DNA from: Gilliamella sp. Choc5-1
GTDB taxonomy: Bacteria; Pseudomonadota; Gammaproteobacteria; Enterobacterales; Orbaceae
Direction: 5' to 3'
Assembly (NCBI RefSeq): GCF_001690595.1
Contig: NZ_LZHH01000029.1
Span: forward strand, 1 to 53,256
Length of the DNA stretch: 53,256 nt
Positions 8,373 to 18,716 of this stretch are shown in pieces. The notes beneath the pieces are model-generated. The model saw only the letters and a list, made by a program, of their open reading frames with translations. It was not told the origin of the DNA and searched no databases. The translations under genes were made by a program, and so were the position numbers. Position 1 is the first letter of the stretch. Each line of letters opens with the position of its first letter.

Positions 8373-11300
8373 TTAATAAAGCGTATCAGAAAGTTTAAAT
8401 TGGCTAAATAACCCACCAGCAAATGGATTTTCTGCACTATCAACTTGAATACGATAAATAACAGAACCTCCATCAATATCGTAACGTATATCAAAAGATG
8501 AATCAGTTATATTAGTTAATTTACCAATATCAAATAATCTAAATTGTCCCCAAAACCCAGAACGAATTAAAGTTCTAGAACTTTGATTCGTGTTTGAAAT
8601 TAGTGTTAATTTGCTTTCAATTTCCTCTCGCATTGTGTTTGGCCAAATTATTTGAGTTTGAATACTTTTACCATGGCTATAATCAACCAACTGTCCATCA
8701 AGATTTAAAATACTACGACGTTTATTCGCTGACATAGAAATAGGTTTAATGGTATATTGAACATTCAAGGCATTTTGTGCATCAAAAAATGTCCTTCTAA
8801 TCTTATCTGCCACTTTTAGTTGCGCTAATACATCAGCTCTAATTAGTCTTTTATCATTAGCATCTTTTAATAAATTATTATCAACAAAAATTTTTAAATT
8901 TTCTTGATAAAAACTATCAATCACTCCTCCATTTTTGAAGAAACGTTGAAACTCACTGAGTGAAACATCATGATTAGATGCAGTGTTAAATGGATAACGG
9001 TTAGCAAGGTTTAAATTAAAATCTTTGACTACTTTCTCGTTCCATTCAACTTCCAATGAACGTATAGCTTCAGTAATAATAACATCCCAAATTTGTTTAG
9101 ATAACTCATTTAGCCATCGTCCCAACGGTTCAGGAGCTGTTTTAGCTAATTGTTGAATCTCAATGATAGGATCACTACTATTCTGATTCATATGCAGTTG
9201 TACTGCTTTTAGTGCGGCCTTACCTGGAGAAGGTGAATTCTGTATCATCAGCAAATAACGATGTAGATCACCTAATTTTTGAGAAGCATTTTGAATAGTG
9301 CTTAATTGTTGATTATTATCTTGTAATACTGAAACAGCTTTTGAAAATTCACGATGAATACTATTGATTAGTGTTCGCTCTTCATTAGTAAATTCCGTTT
9401 TATTAGTTTTTTTGTTATTTAAATCAGATACAGGTAAGGCTTCGGAATTATTTTTTATAAGCATAATTGCTTTTTTCAACGGTTGTTCACTACTATTAAT
9501 GCTCTCCAATGTTTCTATAGCATTAGCAATACTATCAAAATCCTTTATGATTAAATTATCATAAGCTTTATGCCAAGTATTTATATAATCATTCATATAT
9601 AGATCAATTATATAATGCTTAATATTTTCCCTATCAGCATGGGTATATTTAGTACTTTTAGCTATACCTAATACCCAACTGTCTAGTGCTGTTAAGTCTA
9701 TAAAGCGTTCATCTTGTTTAAGAAAATAATTAATTAAACTTTCATACGTCAAAAATTGAGGAATAACTAATAGTTTTTCATTGTTTACTTTATACACCGA
9801 ATCAAACGATGCACCAATTTCAGTTTTAACATTCAAGTCTGTTGGTAATATATTAGCTGATTTTAGTCGCAAATTTTGATATATACGTTGATAAACAGAA
9901 AGTTTTTTTAGTTCAATCTGTGCCTGTTGAATAGGTTGTTTAAATGCCATAAAGGCATCTATGGCCATTTTATCATTACTATTTCTCTCTTTTTTCCATT
10001 GGTTATGGATTAATGCATAATCCAAATGCTGTATTAGTTTATCTTGTTTATCTTGCTGTCCAATAAAGAGATCACTCCAGCGATTACGCATGTAATTCAG
10101 GACTAGCTCTTTATCACGTCCCGATTCATCTTCAATCATTCGCATAATACGTAGCACACCTAATTTTTGTTCACTTTCTTTAGGCGCCTGTTGGAGCTCA
10201 TTAGTTAATCCATGCATAATATCTGGCAGATATCGCTGTTGAAGCAGTTTTAAATACATAGATTCTATAGATGGCGCTATTTTATAGCCTTGATAAAATC
10301 CAAAATTAGATAAATAACGATTATATTCATGATAATTACCATAAGCAAACATCGCCTCACGCAGAGGATTAAGCTTTGGTAATTCCGAATCGCCGTAAAT
10401 ATCTTTTTGAGCCATAGTAGGAATTTGTATATACTGTTTCATTTGAGCTAAAACAAGATCGCCAGCATCATAGTTTTTCTTATAATAATAGTGAAATGTT
10501 GCAATTAGACTTATTGAGCACAATGTTGCTACAGCTGAAAATAATTTAATTTTACGTCGATAATGCTGCTTAGATTTTAAGTTATAACCAGCAATATTTG
10601 GTTCTGCTAATAAAACATCTTTAAATAATCGTGTTGAAAAATAAGATTGAGTTTGTGATATTGGCCATGTTGGATAAGGTTGTACATTTAAATGATATTG
10701 TGATGCTGTCGTTTTGACAAAGATATCACCCATTTGTCCTTTTTGCGTTGAAGAAACTAAATATAAACCACGAAGAATAAGCATCTCTTTATCTTGATTT
10801 AGCAATAAATAATTGATGATATAGCGTAAGTAATCATGTATGCCATGCATCTGGCGACTAAAAGAAAATAATGCACTACGTTGCTGAATATCAACACTAT
10901 TTAACATCATATCAGGTATTGCCTGATTCATCTGTTTGCCCCAATTTAGCCAAAACATGCTAAATTCTTCATCCCATGTTTTTTCATCATCAAAAGTGAC
11001 ACCTAAAATACTATCTCGTTGGTGTTTATCTAATTTTTGGTACATGGCTTCAAAACCGTAAAACAGATCTAGTTTTGTGAAAACTATATATACTGGTAAT
11101 TTACACTGTAAAGTTTTATAAATATCAAATACTCGTTGATGTAAATTAGATAAGATTTCATCTTGTCGTCCTTTATTCGAAGAGACGAAATCATATAAAT
11201 CAATAGTTAAAATAATACCGTTTAACGGTTGATTACTACGTTCTTGTAATAACCAATTTAAAATTGAAAACCATAATCGGTTATATAATTTTGGTTTTCC

Positions 11301-11885
11301 CAATTCATCAGTATTAGGTTGACTAATTAGTAATCCATTTACATCAAAAATAACAGCTTGTTCACCTAATAGTGGCTTAATTAGCGGTTTGTCCTTTTCA
11401 TTTAAATCTGGTTGGTAAAGTGAAGTTGTAGAATAGCTTTCCTCTAAAAATAAGCTTTTTCCACTCTGTGATTCACCAATCATGAGATACCACGGTAATT
11501 GATAAACACTATCTCGGTTATTATTAAAATGTTCTTTTAATTTAATTATCCAATGTTTTAAATAACGTATTTGTATACTAATATCCTCTTTAAGAGGATC
11601 TTTTACTTTTTCTTTACGATCTTTTTGTCTGTTTTCGTATTGTTGTAATTTTCTGATAACGATATAAAATCCCCAACAGAAAAAAGCAATAATGTATAAT
11701 GCTGTAATTAATAACCGAATTTCCAGTGATAAAAAGGGTTGATATTCGGCAATAGTCCATTCTGCTCCTGATATCCAAAGCCAAATCAATGATACAACAG
11801 CTATAAGGATAACGAGTAATGTTACTGACGGTTTAAGCCGAGGTAACTTTGAGCCGATTAATTGAAATATTAGTGGTAATTTCAT
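8373..11885 (-). CDS. tssM: TssM (IcmF/VasK) membrane-complex ATPase-like protein
   Basis: 1170 residues, normal for TssM. Two N-terminal transmembrane helices (about 21-39 and 55-77) precede a cytoplasmic NTPase-like domain with a Walker A GESQSGKS at 137-144. A third transmembrane helix lies at about 443-463, followed by the large periplasmic IcmF/DUF1215 region. TssM spans the envelope with TssL and TssJ to form the trans-envelope channel that docks the baseplate. The Walker motif is intact, whereas some TssM proteins lack it. The gene lies between tssA and vasL, as in V. cholerae. Confidence 0.96.
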   Translation of the reverse strand: MKLPLIFQLIGSKLPRLKPSVTLLVILIAVVSLIWLWISGAEWTIAEYQPFLSLEIRLLITALYIIAFFCWGFYIVIRKLQQYENRQKDRKEKVKDPLKEDISIQIRYLKHWIIKLKEHFNNNRDSVYQLPWYLMIGESQSGKSLFLEESYSTTSLYQPDLNEKDKPLIKPLLGEQAVIFDVNGLLISQPNTDELGKPKLYNRLWFSILNWLLQERSNQPLNGIILTIDLYDFVSSNKGRQDEILSNLHQRVFDIYKTLQCKLPVYIVFTKLDLFYGFEAMYQKLDKHQRDSILGVTFDDEKTWDEEFSMFWLNWGKQMNQAIPDMMLNSVDIQQRSALFSFSRQMHGIHDYLRYIINYLLLNQDKEMLILRGLYLVSSTQKGQMGDIFVKTTASQYHLNVQPYPTWPISQTQSYFSTRLFKDVLLAEPNIAGYNLKSKQHYRRKIKLFSAVATLCSISLIATFHYYYKKNYDAGDLVLAQMKQYIQIPTMAQKDIYGDSELPKLNPLREAMFAYGNYHEYNRYLSNFGFYQGYKIAPSIESMYLKLLQQRYLPDIMHGLTNELQQAPKESEQKLGVLRIMRMIEDESGRDKELVLNYMRNRWSDLFIGQQDKQDKLIQHLDYALIHNQWKKERNSNDKMAIDAFMAFKQPIQQAQIELKKLSVYQRIYQNLRLKSANILPTDLNVKTEIGASFDSVYKVNNEKLLVIPQFLTYESLINYFLKQDERFIDLTALDSWVLGIAKSTKYTHADRENIKHYIIDLYMNDYINTWHKAYDNLIIKDFDSIANAIETLESINSSEQPLKKAIMLIKNNSEALPVSDLNNKKTNKTEFTNEERTLINSIHREFSKAVSVLQDNNQQLSTIQNASQKLGDLHRYLLMIQNSPSPGKAALKAVQLHMNQNSSDPIIEIQQLAKTAPEPLGRWLNELSKQIWDVIITEAIRSLEVEWNEKVVKDFNLNLANRYPFNTASNHDVSLSEFQRFFKNGGVIDSFYQENLKIFVDNNLLKDANDKRLIRADVLAQLKVADKIRRTFFDAQNALNVQYTIKPISMSANKRRSILNLDGQLVDYSHGKSIQTQIIWPNTMREEIESKLTLISNTNQSSRTLIRSGFWGQFRLFDIGKLTNITDSSFDIRYDIDGGSVIYRIQVDSAENPFAGGLFSQFKLSDTLY

Positions 11886-11901
11886 TGCATCGTCCTATTT
11901 T

Positions 11902-13314
11902 TTAGTTATTAGTCTTTGTTAATTGAATTAACGTTTCAATGAAAGAAGGTTCCCATTCCGTTAACGTTATATTTTTGCATGCGGTTAAGATACTTAATGC
12001 CTGTTGTTTTGCGGTAGTTTCAAATCCAGCATGTTTTAGAAGTTGTGCATTAATTTTTTGATAATAATAATTATCTCTTAAATCTTTAGAATAGTTATTT
12101 TCTTCAAGCAATTGGATTGCAGCTTCTAACCCCTTTTCCTTATAACACTCAAAAATAGCTTGTTCTAAATCGGTTTGTGAATTTTGAGAAAGTGAATTTT
12201 TTGATATCAACCATTTTTTCATACTGTCACTAATAAATGATGTGTGATCACTGTATTTTAAATCATATAATTTAGGTAACCGATTTAATAAAGTCTGTAA
12301 TTCATCACGAATAGCTTCAGCTACGTTATTAAAACCTAAATGGTGTGCCATATTGGCTGAAATAAAATGCCCTTCTAGCCAAAATGGCATAAGAGTCAAC
12401 TCATTTTCTATTTTTGCCCACTGTTGTATTGTTGATGTAGCTATATTCGCTTTATATTCATTAATACGATCTATGGGAACAGGCATTAAATCTGTTATAT
12501 CATTATTATTGAGTGGTTCAGTGAGCGAATAAAATATAGCATGTCGCCTTAAACGAATACTTATTGGGTTCTCTGGATGTTTTTCAAATAATATTTCTGC
12601 AACTTTTATTAATGTCCGCTTCCATTCAACTTGTGTTTCATGATTGATATTCACTGATTGAAGCGGTTCTTGAACCACTGAATTTGATTTATTTTCAATG
12701 TTATTAACAACTACTTTCTTATTGACTGATTTATTATTTGATGAAGGTATTTTACTTTCATCTTTAGGATTAGATGACTGCAAAGAAAAGCGTTGATATG
12801 TTGTCAATAACTGCTTAAATTCTTCATCACAAGCCAGTTCATTTGTATCAAAAAATTGTTTAATTGATAATAAGTAATTATATGCTAACTGTTTTTCTAT
12901 TGCGGTTGCTTCTTCATCAAAGATTTTATTAGCTTGTGAAAATCGTTGAATAATTTGCTTAAATAACCTTGCTTTTAGTTTAGGTTGCGGTGCGGAAATT
13001 AGCCAATATTTTGCAATATAAATTGACAATAAATAAATAGCCAACAAAATATTTTGAGGTTTTTTGGCATGTTGTAAAGTTCTTAATAAGTGCACTATGA
13101 TGCGTGTATCTTTACTATCTTTTAATAATATTAATGCATTTTGTTGCACCTGTCCGATATCAATTTGCCCATGGCTAATGGTTCCCATGCTTGCAATTGC
13201 ACTATCAATATATTCCCAAACAGGGTTATTCTCATCAATGGGTAATGTGGGATCTTCTATTTCACTCAATATAGGCTCAACCCAAGGATGATTTTCTAAT
13301 TCTTTCACGGTCAT
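11902..13314 (-). CDS. tssA: TssA (VasJ) cap/assembly protein
   Basis: 470 residues. The N-terminal ImpA-N domain begins WVEPILSEIEDPTLPIDENNP, with VWEYIDSAIASMG matching the family pattern for TssA ('Gedp.yd..f..l'). There is a charged, Asn/Ser-rich linker near residue 190-225, and a C-terminal helical VasJ-type domain (GHFISANMAHHLGFNNVAEA, close to the TssA 'WLDGHfl.a.aL..LG'). TssA recruits and coordinates growth of the Hcp tube and sheath at the distal end. A 5-bp gap separates it from tagO upstream and 16 bp from tssM downstream. Confidence 0.9.
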   Translation of the reverse strand: MTVKELENHPWVEPILSEIEDPTLPIDENNPVWEYIDSAIASMGTISHGQIDIGQVQQNALILLKDSKDTRIIVHLLRTLQHAKKPQNILLAIYLLSIYIAKYWLISAPQPKLKARLFKQIIQRFSQANKIFDEEATAIEKQLAYNYLLSIKQFFDTNELACDEEFKQLLTTYQRFSLQSSNPKDESKIPSSNNKSVNKKVVVNNIENKSNSVVQEPLQSVNINHETQVEWKRTLIKVAEILFEKHPENPISIRLRRHAIFYSLTEPLNNNDITDLMPVPIDRINEYKANIATSTIQQWAKIENELTLMPFWLEGHFISANMAHHLGFNNVAEAIRDELQTLLNRLPKLYDLKYSDHTSFISDSMKKWLISKNSLSQNSQTDLEQAIFECYKEKGLEAAIQLLEENNYSKDLRDNYYYQKINAQLLKHAGFETTAKQQALSILTACKNITLTEWEPSFIETLIQLTKTNN

Positions 13315-13320
13315 TACTCC

Positions 13321-14001
13321 TTACCAATGACATGCTGTTCTTAATACTTTTATTGAGGAATTTAATGTTGATACATTAAACACTAAGTCGTTTAACATAG
13401 GATCGTCTGATTTTAGTGTTAATGATTTAGCATTAAGAATACGTTTAATTTGTTCTATACCAAGTAATCCTCTACTTGATTCAAAAATAAAACCATTGTC
13501 TCTGACAAACCAATTGGCTTTTACCACATCGTTCTCAGTAACTAATTTTAGTTTTGTATTTTTATGGTTTATTGGATTAAATAAAACGATTTGCATACGT
13601 GTAATATTATCAATGCAACTAAAAGCTAAAATCGGCCTTGGCGGTTGAAGACCAATCGCATAGGTCGTTAATAAAATCTGAGAGTCATTATTTGAAGTAT
13701 TTAGAATAAAATAAGGACTATCTTCCTTACGTGTTTTTTCTTGTTCAACAATCGAAAACCAAAGGGGACTATGTTGCGGCACTTCTTCTTTTTGTAAAGG
13801 AGTTTTACTATTTGGATATAAGATTTTATCGTAACATTCTAATCGTGTAAGTGCCGATGTTTCTTTGGCGCATTGAGCTAATAAATTAAGTGTTTCTTTA
13901 TCATTTAATGTCGCATTAGCTACATTCATCAAATGAATGCCTAATACCATAAAAAAGAAATACCGAATATAACTAAGATCAAAATGATAATTTTTACGCA
14001 T
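13321..14001 (-). CDS. tagO: TagO/VasI-family T6SS accessory protein
   Basis: 226 residues with an N-terminal signal segment (hydrophobic FFFMVLGIHLMNVANA). The TagO/VasI signature follows: LLAQCAKETSALTRLECYDKIL, that is, a Cys pair around an 'sa..RL.CYD' motif. The rest is predicted beta-rich and periplasmic. The role in secretion is poorly defined in the family. It lies directly between tssH and tssA. In V. cholerae the sigma-54 activator vasH sits just before vasI, and it is absent here. The start 3 bp after the tssH stop indicates tight coupling. Confidence 0.85.
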   Translation of the reverse strand: MRKNYHFDLSYIRYFFFMVLGIHLMNVANATLNDKETLNLLAQCAKETSALTRLECYDKILYPNSKTPLQKEEVPQHSPLWFSIVEQEKTRKEDSPYFILNTSNNDSQILLTTYAIGLQPPRPILAFSCIDNITRMQIVLFNPINHKNTKLKLVTENDVVKANWFVRDNGFIFESSRGLLGIEQIKRILNAKSLTLKSDDPMLNDLVFNVSTLNSSIKVLRTACHW

Positions 14002-14004
14002 CAG

Positions 14005-16620
14005 TTAATTAATCTCTGCTGTGAATTGATTATTATTAACACTAAAGTGAATAAGTGCTATTTTTTCGTTTGCGGATACTTTTTTGAGTAATTGTAACGA
14101 AACAGGTGGTAATAAAAAACCATCAATGATTGATTCAAGCATTCTAGCTCCATTTTCGCTTCGGTTTGCTCGGTTAATTATTTCTTCAGCCACCTCTGTA
14201 TCGAATATAACATCAGCCTTAAAACGAGTATGGAGAACGTTGTGTAATCGAGTTAACTTATCGACAATGATTGATTTGAGTATATCTTCTGATAATGGTA
14301 AGTAGGGAACAATTTCCATCCTTGCAAGTAATGCAGGTTTAAAGAAATTAGCTAACTCTGGATATAACTTATCTACAATGTTTTCGGGTTTATTAGCATT
14401 CTGAACAATGCTTTGATACCCTAGATTTGAAGTTAAAAAGAAAACCACATTTTTACAATCAATTATTCGCCCTTCGCCATCAGCTATTTCACCTTTATCA
14501 AAAGCTTGATAAAATAAATTTAATACATCTGGATGAGCTTTTTCAACCTCATCTAATAATACAACAGAATAAGGTTTTTTTCGGATTGCTTCAGTTAATA
14601 CGCCACCTTCTCCATAGCCAATATAACCAGGTGGTGAACCAATTAAACGAGAAACAGTATGTTTTTCTTGAAACTCAGACATATTTATTGTTGTTAGATA
14701 CTGAGTTCCACCAAATAATAAATTAGCAATTTGTAATACAGTTTCCGTTTTACCAACACCACTTGGCCCCACTAGTAAAAAAGCACCTAGTGGTCTACCA
14801 GGCCTTCTTAAATCAGCCCTTGAAGTTAACAAATGCTTATGTAAATGAGCGATAGCAAGATCTTGTCCTTTTATGATCTGATTTAAATAAGTAGGGAGAT
14901 CAGTAATAATCTTTAATTCATCTTGAGAGATCTGCCTAATGGGGACACCTGTCCATTCAGCAATAACATTTGCAATTTGTGATTTATCAACATGAGGAGA
15001 GACTAGATGAACTTGAGCCTCATTTAGTTGTTTTGTTAGTTGTTTTAGTTGAGAAGTCAGTTTTATTATTTCTACTTCTTTTGTATCATCTACTGTTTCA
15101 CAACTACTATCTTCAAGTTGTAATAGTTGTGTACGTATACTAATTATTTTTTCAACTAATTGTTGCTGTTGCTGCCATTGAGCTTCAAGTTGTTGTAGTT
15201 CTTCCGTTAATGATATATTTTGTGTCTTTAACTCCGACAAACGTTCATCGTAATTATCTAATCCTAAATACTGTTGACGTGTTAACAACTGGATTTCAGT
15301 GTTATTCTGATGCAACCTATTTTGTAATGCACAAACACGTTTTGGTGGGGTTGTTAGATTAATTGCAATACGCGCACAGGCTGTGTCCAATACATCAATA
15401 GCCTTATCTGGTAATTGTCTACCAGATAGGTAGCGATCACTTAATATAGCGGCCGCTTTCAAAGCATCATCATCTATTAAAACACCATGTGCATTTTCAT
15501 AAATAGCTCTTAAACCTCTAAGAATAACAATTGCTTCTTCTGCACTAGGTTCATTAACCTGTACAAGTTGAAATCGTCTAGATAAAGCTGCATCTTTTTC
15601 AAAATATTTTTTATACTCACTCCAAGTCGTTGCTGCTATGGTTTTTAATTCACCTCGAGCTAAAGCCGGTTTTAATAAATTAGATACATCTAAACCTCCA
15701 GCACTATTTCCTGCACCTATTAGTGTATGTGCTTCATCAATAAATAAAATAATTGGTATTGCAGATTCGATCACCTCTGACATGATTCCTTTGAATCTTT
15801 TTTCAAATTCTCCTTTAACTGATGCGCCAGCTTGCAATGCACCAAGATCAAGATTCATTAGCTCAGTGCCTTTAAGTTTATCAGGAACTTGCTCATTAAT
15901 AATGCGTAATGCTAACCCTTCAATTAATGCACTTTTCCCAACACCTGCTTCACCTACAATAATAGGGTTATTTTTACGCCTGCGACACAATATGTCGATC
16001 ATTAAATCTATTTCTTCATCACGACATAGTACAGGATCTAATTTGTGTTGCCTTGCAAGTTTAGTAACATTAGTTGCATAACGATCTAGTAAGGTGAGTT
16101 CACCAAAGGAGGTTGATGATGACTTACCTTTTTCATCATCTGAAATATTTTCAGCTGAACCTTGCGTCCACTGCTCAAATTGATCTTTTAATAATTCTTG
16201 ATTAATTACTTTAAGATGCTGAGAAAGCGGTATTGAGACATATCTGGTAGGATTTTGAAGTAGAGCAAGTAATAAAGCACCTGTTCTAATTTGAGGTTGT
16301 TTTAATTCAATTTGAGAAATTAATAAGGCTTCTTGAAACCATTGAATTAATAAAGGTGAAAATGGTGGCGTCTCATCCCATTGAGTATGCATAAAAGCAC
16401 TTTCATCTAATAATTGCTTTAATAGCTGATAATCAATTTTAGCTTTGTCTAAAATTATTCTTATGTCATTTAATGGTGTGTCTAAACATTGAAATAAATA
16501 ATGTGATACTGTAATTTCAGGTTGTTTTTTACTAACACATAACGTTGCTGTTGTTTCTAAAATTTGTTTGCTTATAGGATGAAATTGAGCAACTAATTTT
16601 GGTAAATCGATTTTAATCAT
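14005..16620 (-). CDS. tssH: TssH (ClpV) sheath-disassembly AAA+ ATPase
   Basis: 871 residues, normal for ClpV. It has a Clp-N domain (1-150) that reads the contracted sheath, then AAA1 with Walker A GEAGVGKS at 223-230 and Walker B ILFIDEAH. A coiled-coil middle domain (Gln-rich, QLEAQWQQQQQLVEKI) is followed by AAA2 with GPSGVGKT and VVLLDEVEKAHPD, and a C-terminal D2-small domain. It recycles contracted TssB/TssC sheaths. It lies between tssL and tagO with gaps of 15 and 3 bp. Confidence 0.97.
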   Translation of the reverse strand: MIKIDLPKLVAQFHPISKQILETTATLCVSKKQPEITVSHYLFQCLDTPLNDIRIILDKAKIDYQLLKQLLDESAFMHTQWDETPPFSPLLIQWFQEALLISQIELKQPQIRTGALLLALLQNPTRYVSIPLSQHLKVINQELLKDQFEQWTQGSAENISDDEKGKSSSTSFGELTLLDRYATNVTKLARQHKLDPVLCRDEEIDLMIDILCRRRKNNPIIVGEAGVGKSALIEGLALRIINEQVPDKLKGTELMNLDLGALQAGASVKGEFEKRFKGIMSEVIESAIPIILFIDEAHTLIGAGNSAGGLDVSNLLKPALARGELKTIAATTWSEYKKYFEKDAALSRRFQLVQVNEPSAEEAIVILRGLRAIYENAHGVLIDDDALKAAAILSDRYLSGRQLPDKAIDVLDTACARIAINLTTPPKRVCALQNRLHQNNTEIQLLTRQQYLGLDNYDERLSELKTQNISLTEELQQLEAQWQQQQQLVEKIISIRTQLLQLEDSSCETVDDTKEVEIIKLTSQLKQLTKQLNEAQVHLVSPHVDKSQIANVIAEWTGVPIRQISQDELKIITDLPTYLNQIIKGQDLAIAHLHKHLLTSRADLRRPGRPLGAFLLVGPSGVGKTETVLQIANLLFGGTQYLTTINMSEFQEKHTVSRLIGSPPGYIGYGEGGVLTEAIRKKPYSVVLLDEVEKAHPDVLNLFYQAFDKGEIADGEGRIIDCKNVVFFLTSNLGYQSIVQNANKPENIVDKLYPELANFFKPALLARMEIVPYLPLSEDILKSIIVDKLTRLHNVLHTRFKADVIFDTEVAEEIINRANRSENGARMLESIIDGFLLPPVSLQLLKKVSANEKIALIHFSVNNNQFTAEIN

Positions 16621-16635
16621 ATAACTTGCCTAATA

Positions 16636-17370
16636 TTAATGTAACAATAGATTTAATTGATTAATAATTTCTTGCGTTTGATTATTTAATTTCAAGGTAT
16701 AAATTAAGTAAACTACAGATAAACCTATAATTAAAAATATTGAAAGCGTTGTAATAGAAATTTTTTTCTGCAACTTGTAAGGGCTTTTTATGCTTTCCCC
16801 TTGTGATAATACTATATTGCTAGATTGCCCCTGCATTGAGTAAAGCAAATCATGTAATCGTCGAAAAATTTTGTTAAATTCTTCTGTATGTCCAATACCG
16901 ACTTTGTAACGACCGCGAAAACCAAGGCAAAAACAGATATATATGAACTCAAGTAAGTCTTTATATTTTTGTGGTTCACTTATTAAACGTTCAAGTAATA
17001 AATAAACCCTCTCTCCTCCCCATGATTCGTTATGAAATCGGACTAGTAATGAATGAGCTCCCCAATTATTTTGAGTGTTCCATGGATGTTGCATCGCAAG
17101 TTCATCAATAAAGGTGCAAAGTACATAACGGAAAGAAATAACTGCACTTGATTCATACCCTTTAGTTTGTAAAATATGCTCAATGGCCAAAATATCGTTT
17201 ACAACCTGTTTATAAACTTCTTCAGCATTATCCAAGTTTGTCATGTCTCTTAAACGTTGGGTCATACCAAGTAATGGGGTTGCAGCATCAATCATTGGGT
17301 TGATACTGTTACCTCTTAGAATAAACGTTTGCTGTATTGTATCTTCATGATGAAAAATCGTATTTTGCAT
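16636..17370 (-). CDS. tssL: TssL (DotU-type) inner-membrane protein
   Basis: 244 residues. The cytoplasmic DotU domain carries the family blocks FRYVLCTFIDELAMQHPW and GFRGRYKVG. It is followed by a single C-terminal transmembrane helix (about 210-232, ITTLSIFLIIGLSVVYLIY), the expected tail-anchored topology. There is no OmpA-like peptidoglycan-binding extension. It partners TssM and TssJ and contacts TssK/TssE of the baseplate. It begins 2 bp after the tssK stop. Confidence 0.95.
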   Translation of the reverse strand: MQNTIFHHEDTIQQTFILRGNSINPMIDAATPLLGMTQRLRDMTNLDNAEEVYKQVVNDILAIEHILQTKGYESSAVISFRYVLCTFIDELAMQHPWNTQNNWGAHSLLVRFHNESWGGERVYLLLERLISEPQKYKDLLEFIYICFCLGFRGRYKVGIGHTEEFNKIFRRLHDLLYSMQGQSSNIVLSQGESIKSPYKLQKKISITTLSIFLIIGLSVVYLIYTLKLNNQTQEIINQLNLLLH

Positions 17371-17372
17371 TA

Positions 17373-18716
17373 TTATTTACCTCGAATAGCCCAAAATTGC
17401 AAATCAAGTTCAGGAAAATCTCCTGCTACGTGGAAAGCAATAGCACCATTAGTAATGATATCTTCCCAAGCCGGTGCATTAGTATCTAACTGAAAGTAGG
17501 TATAACCAGAATGGTGTGGTAATTGTGAAGGAGCCGCACTGAGTGCTTTAAGAGGAATACCTAAAACTTGTATACTTACAATCTCTCGAATTTTATTTGG
17601 TGTTGATACTTTCGTTTGTTGTACAAATAATCGTAATAAAGATTCTTGTGGTACACGAGCTTTTACCGCCAGAATAAAATCTGCAGTACGTAATAAGGTC
17701 TTATCATGAATAACGCCATCATATACACCATGAGATCGTTTTGATAATTGAATAGAAACCGCTCTAGGCATTAATACGGTGCTTAATGCACGTCGAGTAA
17801 TTAACATTAAGTCATAAAAAGTAGTTGTAAGATCATCATGATTATAATGCTCAAAAAATGGGCTAATACGTGACTCATCTGTAAATGTCATCAGTTCACC
17901 ACAGATTAAAACTAATTGGCGATAAAGATCTTCTGGATGTACACTGGTACGCTTTGCTAAATGGATAAAAATAGGTTTTGCCCGATTAAATAGTTGTAAC
18001 ATTAGAAACTCAGCTACATCAGCAACCCCTTGTTGATTTGGCGCACTAATCCTTTGTGATATCTGCTTACCTCGTTCGGTGATTAATCCAGCAACTTCAC
18101 TTAAAAAATCATATAGCAAATACGAAACACTAATTGAATTACACGTTGGAATAAAATATTCATCTAAAACAAGTGTACCATCCGCTTTTTTTTCTTTAAT
18201 TCGACAAACTGGTAATACGGTATAAGCACTAAGGTCGTCTGAACCTTGCATTAAGCGTGGCGATAATTTAGCAATAGGAACTTCACGGATCTCGCCATTT
18301 TTACTGAAAATATCGCGAACATTTATCTCATCATGAACATATCTTGTGTCTCTCATTTTATTATCTTTTGCAATATCTATCGCAGTGACTGACTCATTTC
18401 GATTTGGTAATACAAGATAGATATTATGACTTTCAGCTGTATCTAATTTCTTTATTTCAATGGGATCAGGTAATTGATCTTGAAAGGGAATATCGAATAA
18501 TGTGCCATCTGGCATTAATCCAAGTGCAGAAGATAATCCCACGCGTCCTAATCGTAGAAATTCGCGATTGAGTTCTAAGGTACTAAACCCATAAAAATAG
18601 TTATTGATAAGGTTTAAATGGTGACTTAATAAATAGTCATAATAACGCTGTTGTTGCTGAAAATTCTGTGGGCGAACCGCCCCATTTACCCAAATAACAT
18701 TGCTATGAGTACCCAT
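17373..18716 (-). CDS. tssK: TssK baseplate protein
   Basis: 447 residues, typical for TssK. It starts MGTHSNVIWVNGAVRPQNFQ, matching the family 'V.W.eGmflrPqHFQqqd'. Other matches are the RLGRVGLSSALGLMPDGTLFDIP segment and the C-terminal YTYFQLD head domain. Trimers of TssK connect the TssFG wedge to the TssL/TssM membrane complex. The start overlaps the tssJ stop (TAATG), so translation is coupled. Confidence 0.96.
   Translation of the reverse strand: MGTHSNVIWVNGAVRPQNFQQQQRYYDYLLSHHLNLINNYFYGFSTLELNREFLRLGRVGLSSALGLMPDGTLFDIPFQDQLPDPIEIKKLDTAESHNIYLVLPNRNESVTAIDIAKDNKMRDTRYVHDEINVRDIFSKNGEIREVPIAKLSPRLMQGSDDLSAYTVLPVCRIKEKKADGTLVLDEYFIPTCNSISVSYLLYDFLSEVAGLITERGKQISQRISAPNQQGVADVAEFLMLQLFNRAKPIFIHLAKRTSVHPEDLYRQLVLICGELMTFTDESRISPFFEHYNHDDLTTTFYDLMLITRRALSTVLMPRAVSIQLSKRSHGVYDGVIHDKTLLRTADFILAVKARVPQESLLRLFVQQTKVSTPNKIREIVSIQVLGIPLKALSAAPSQLPHHSGYTYFQLDTNAPAWEDIITNGAIAFHVAGDFPELDLQFWAIRGK

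Noticed and set aside
14427-14726. Open frames antisense to tssH, secA, relA and dauA
   Set aside because: They are shadows of long conserved genes, with no RBS or recognisable product.
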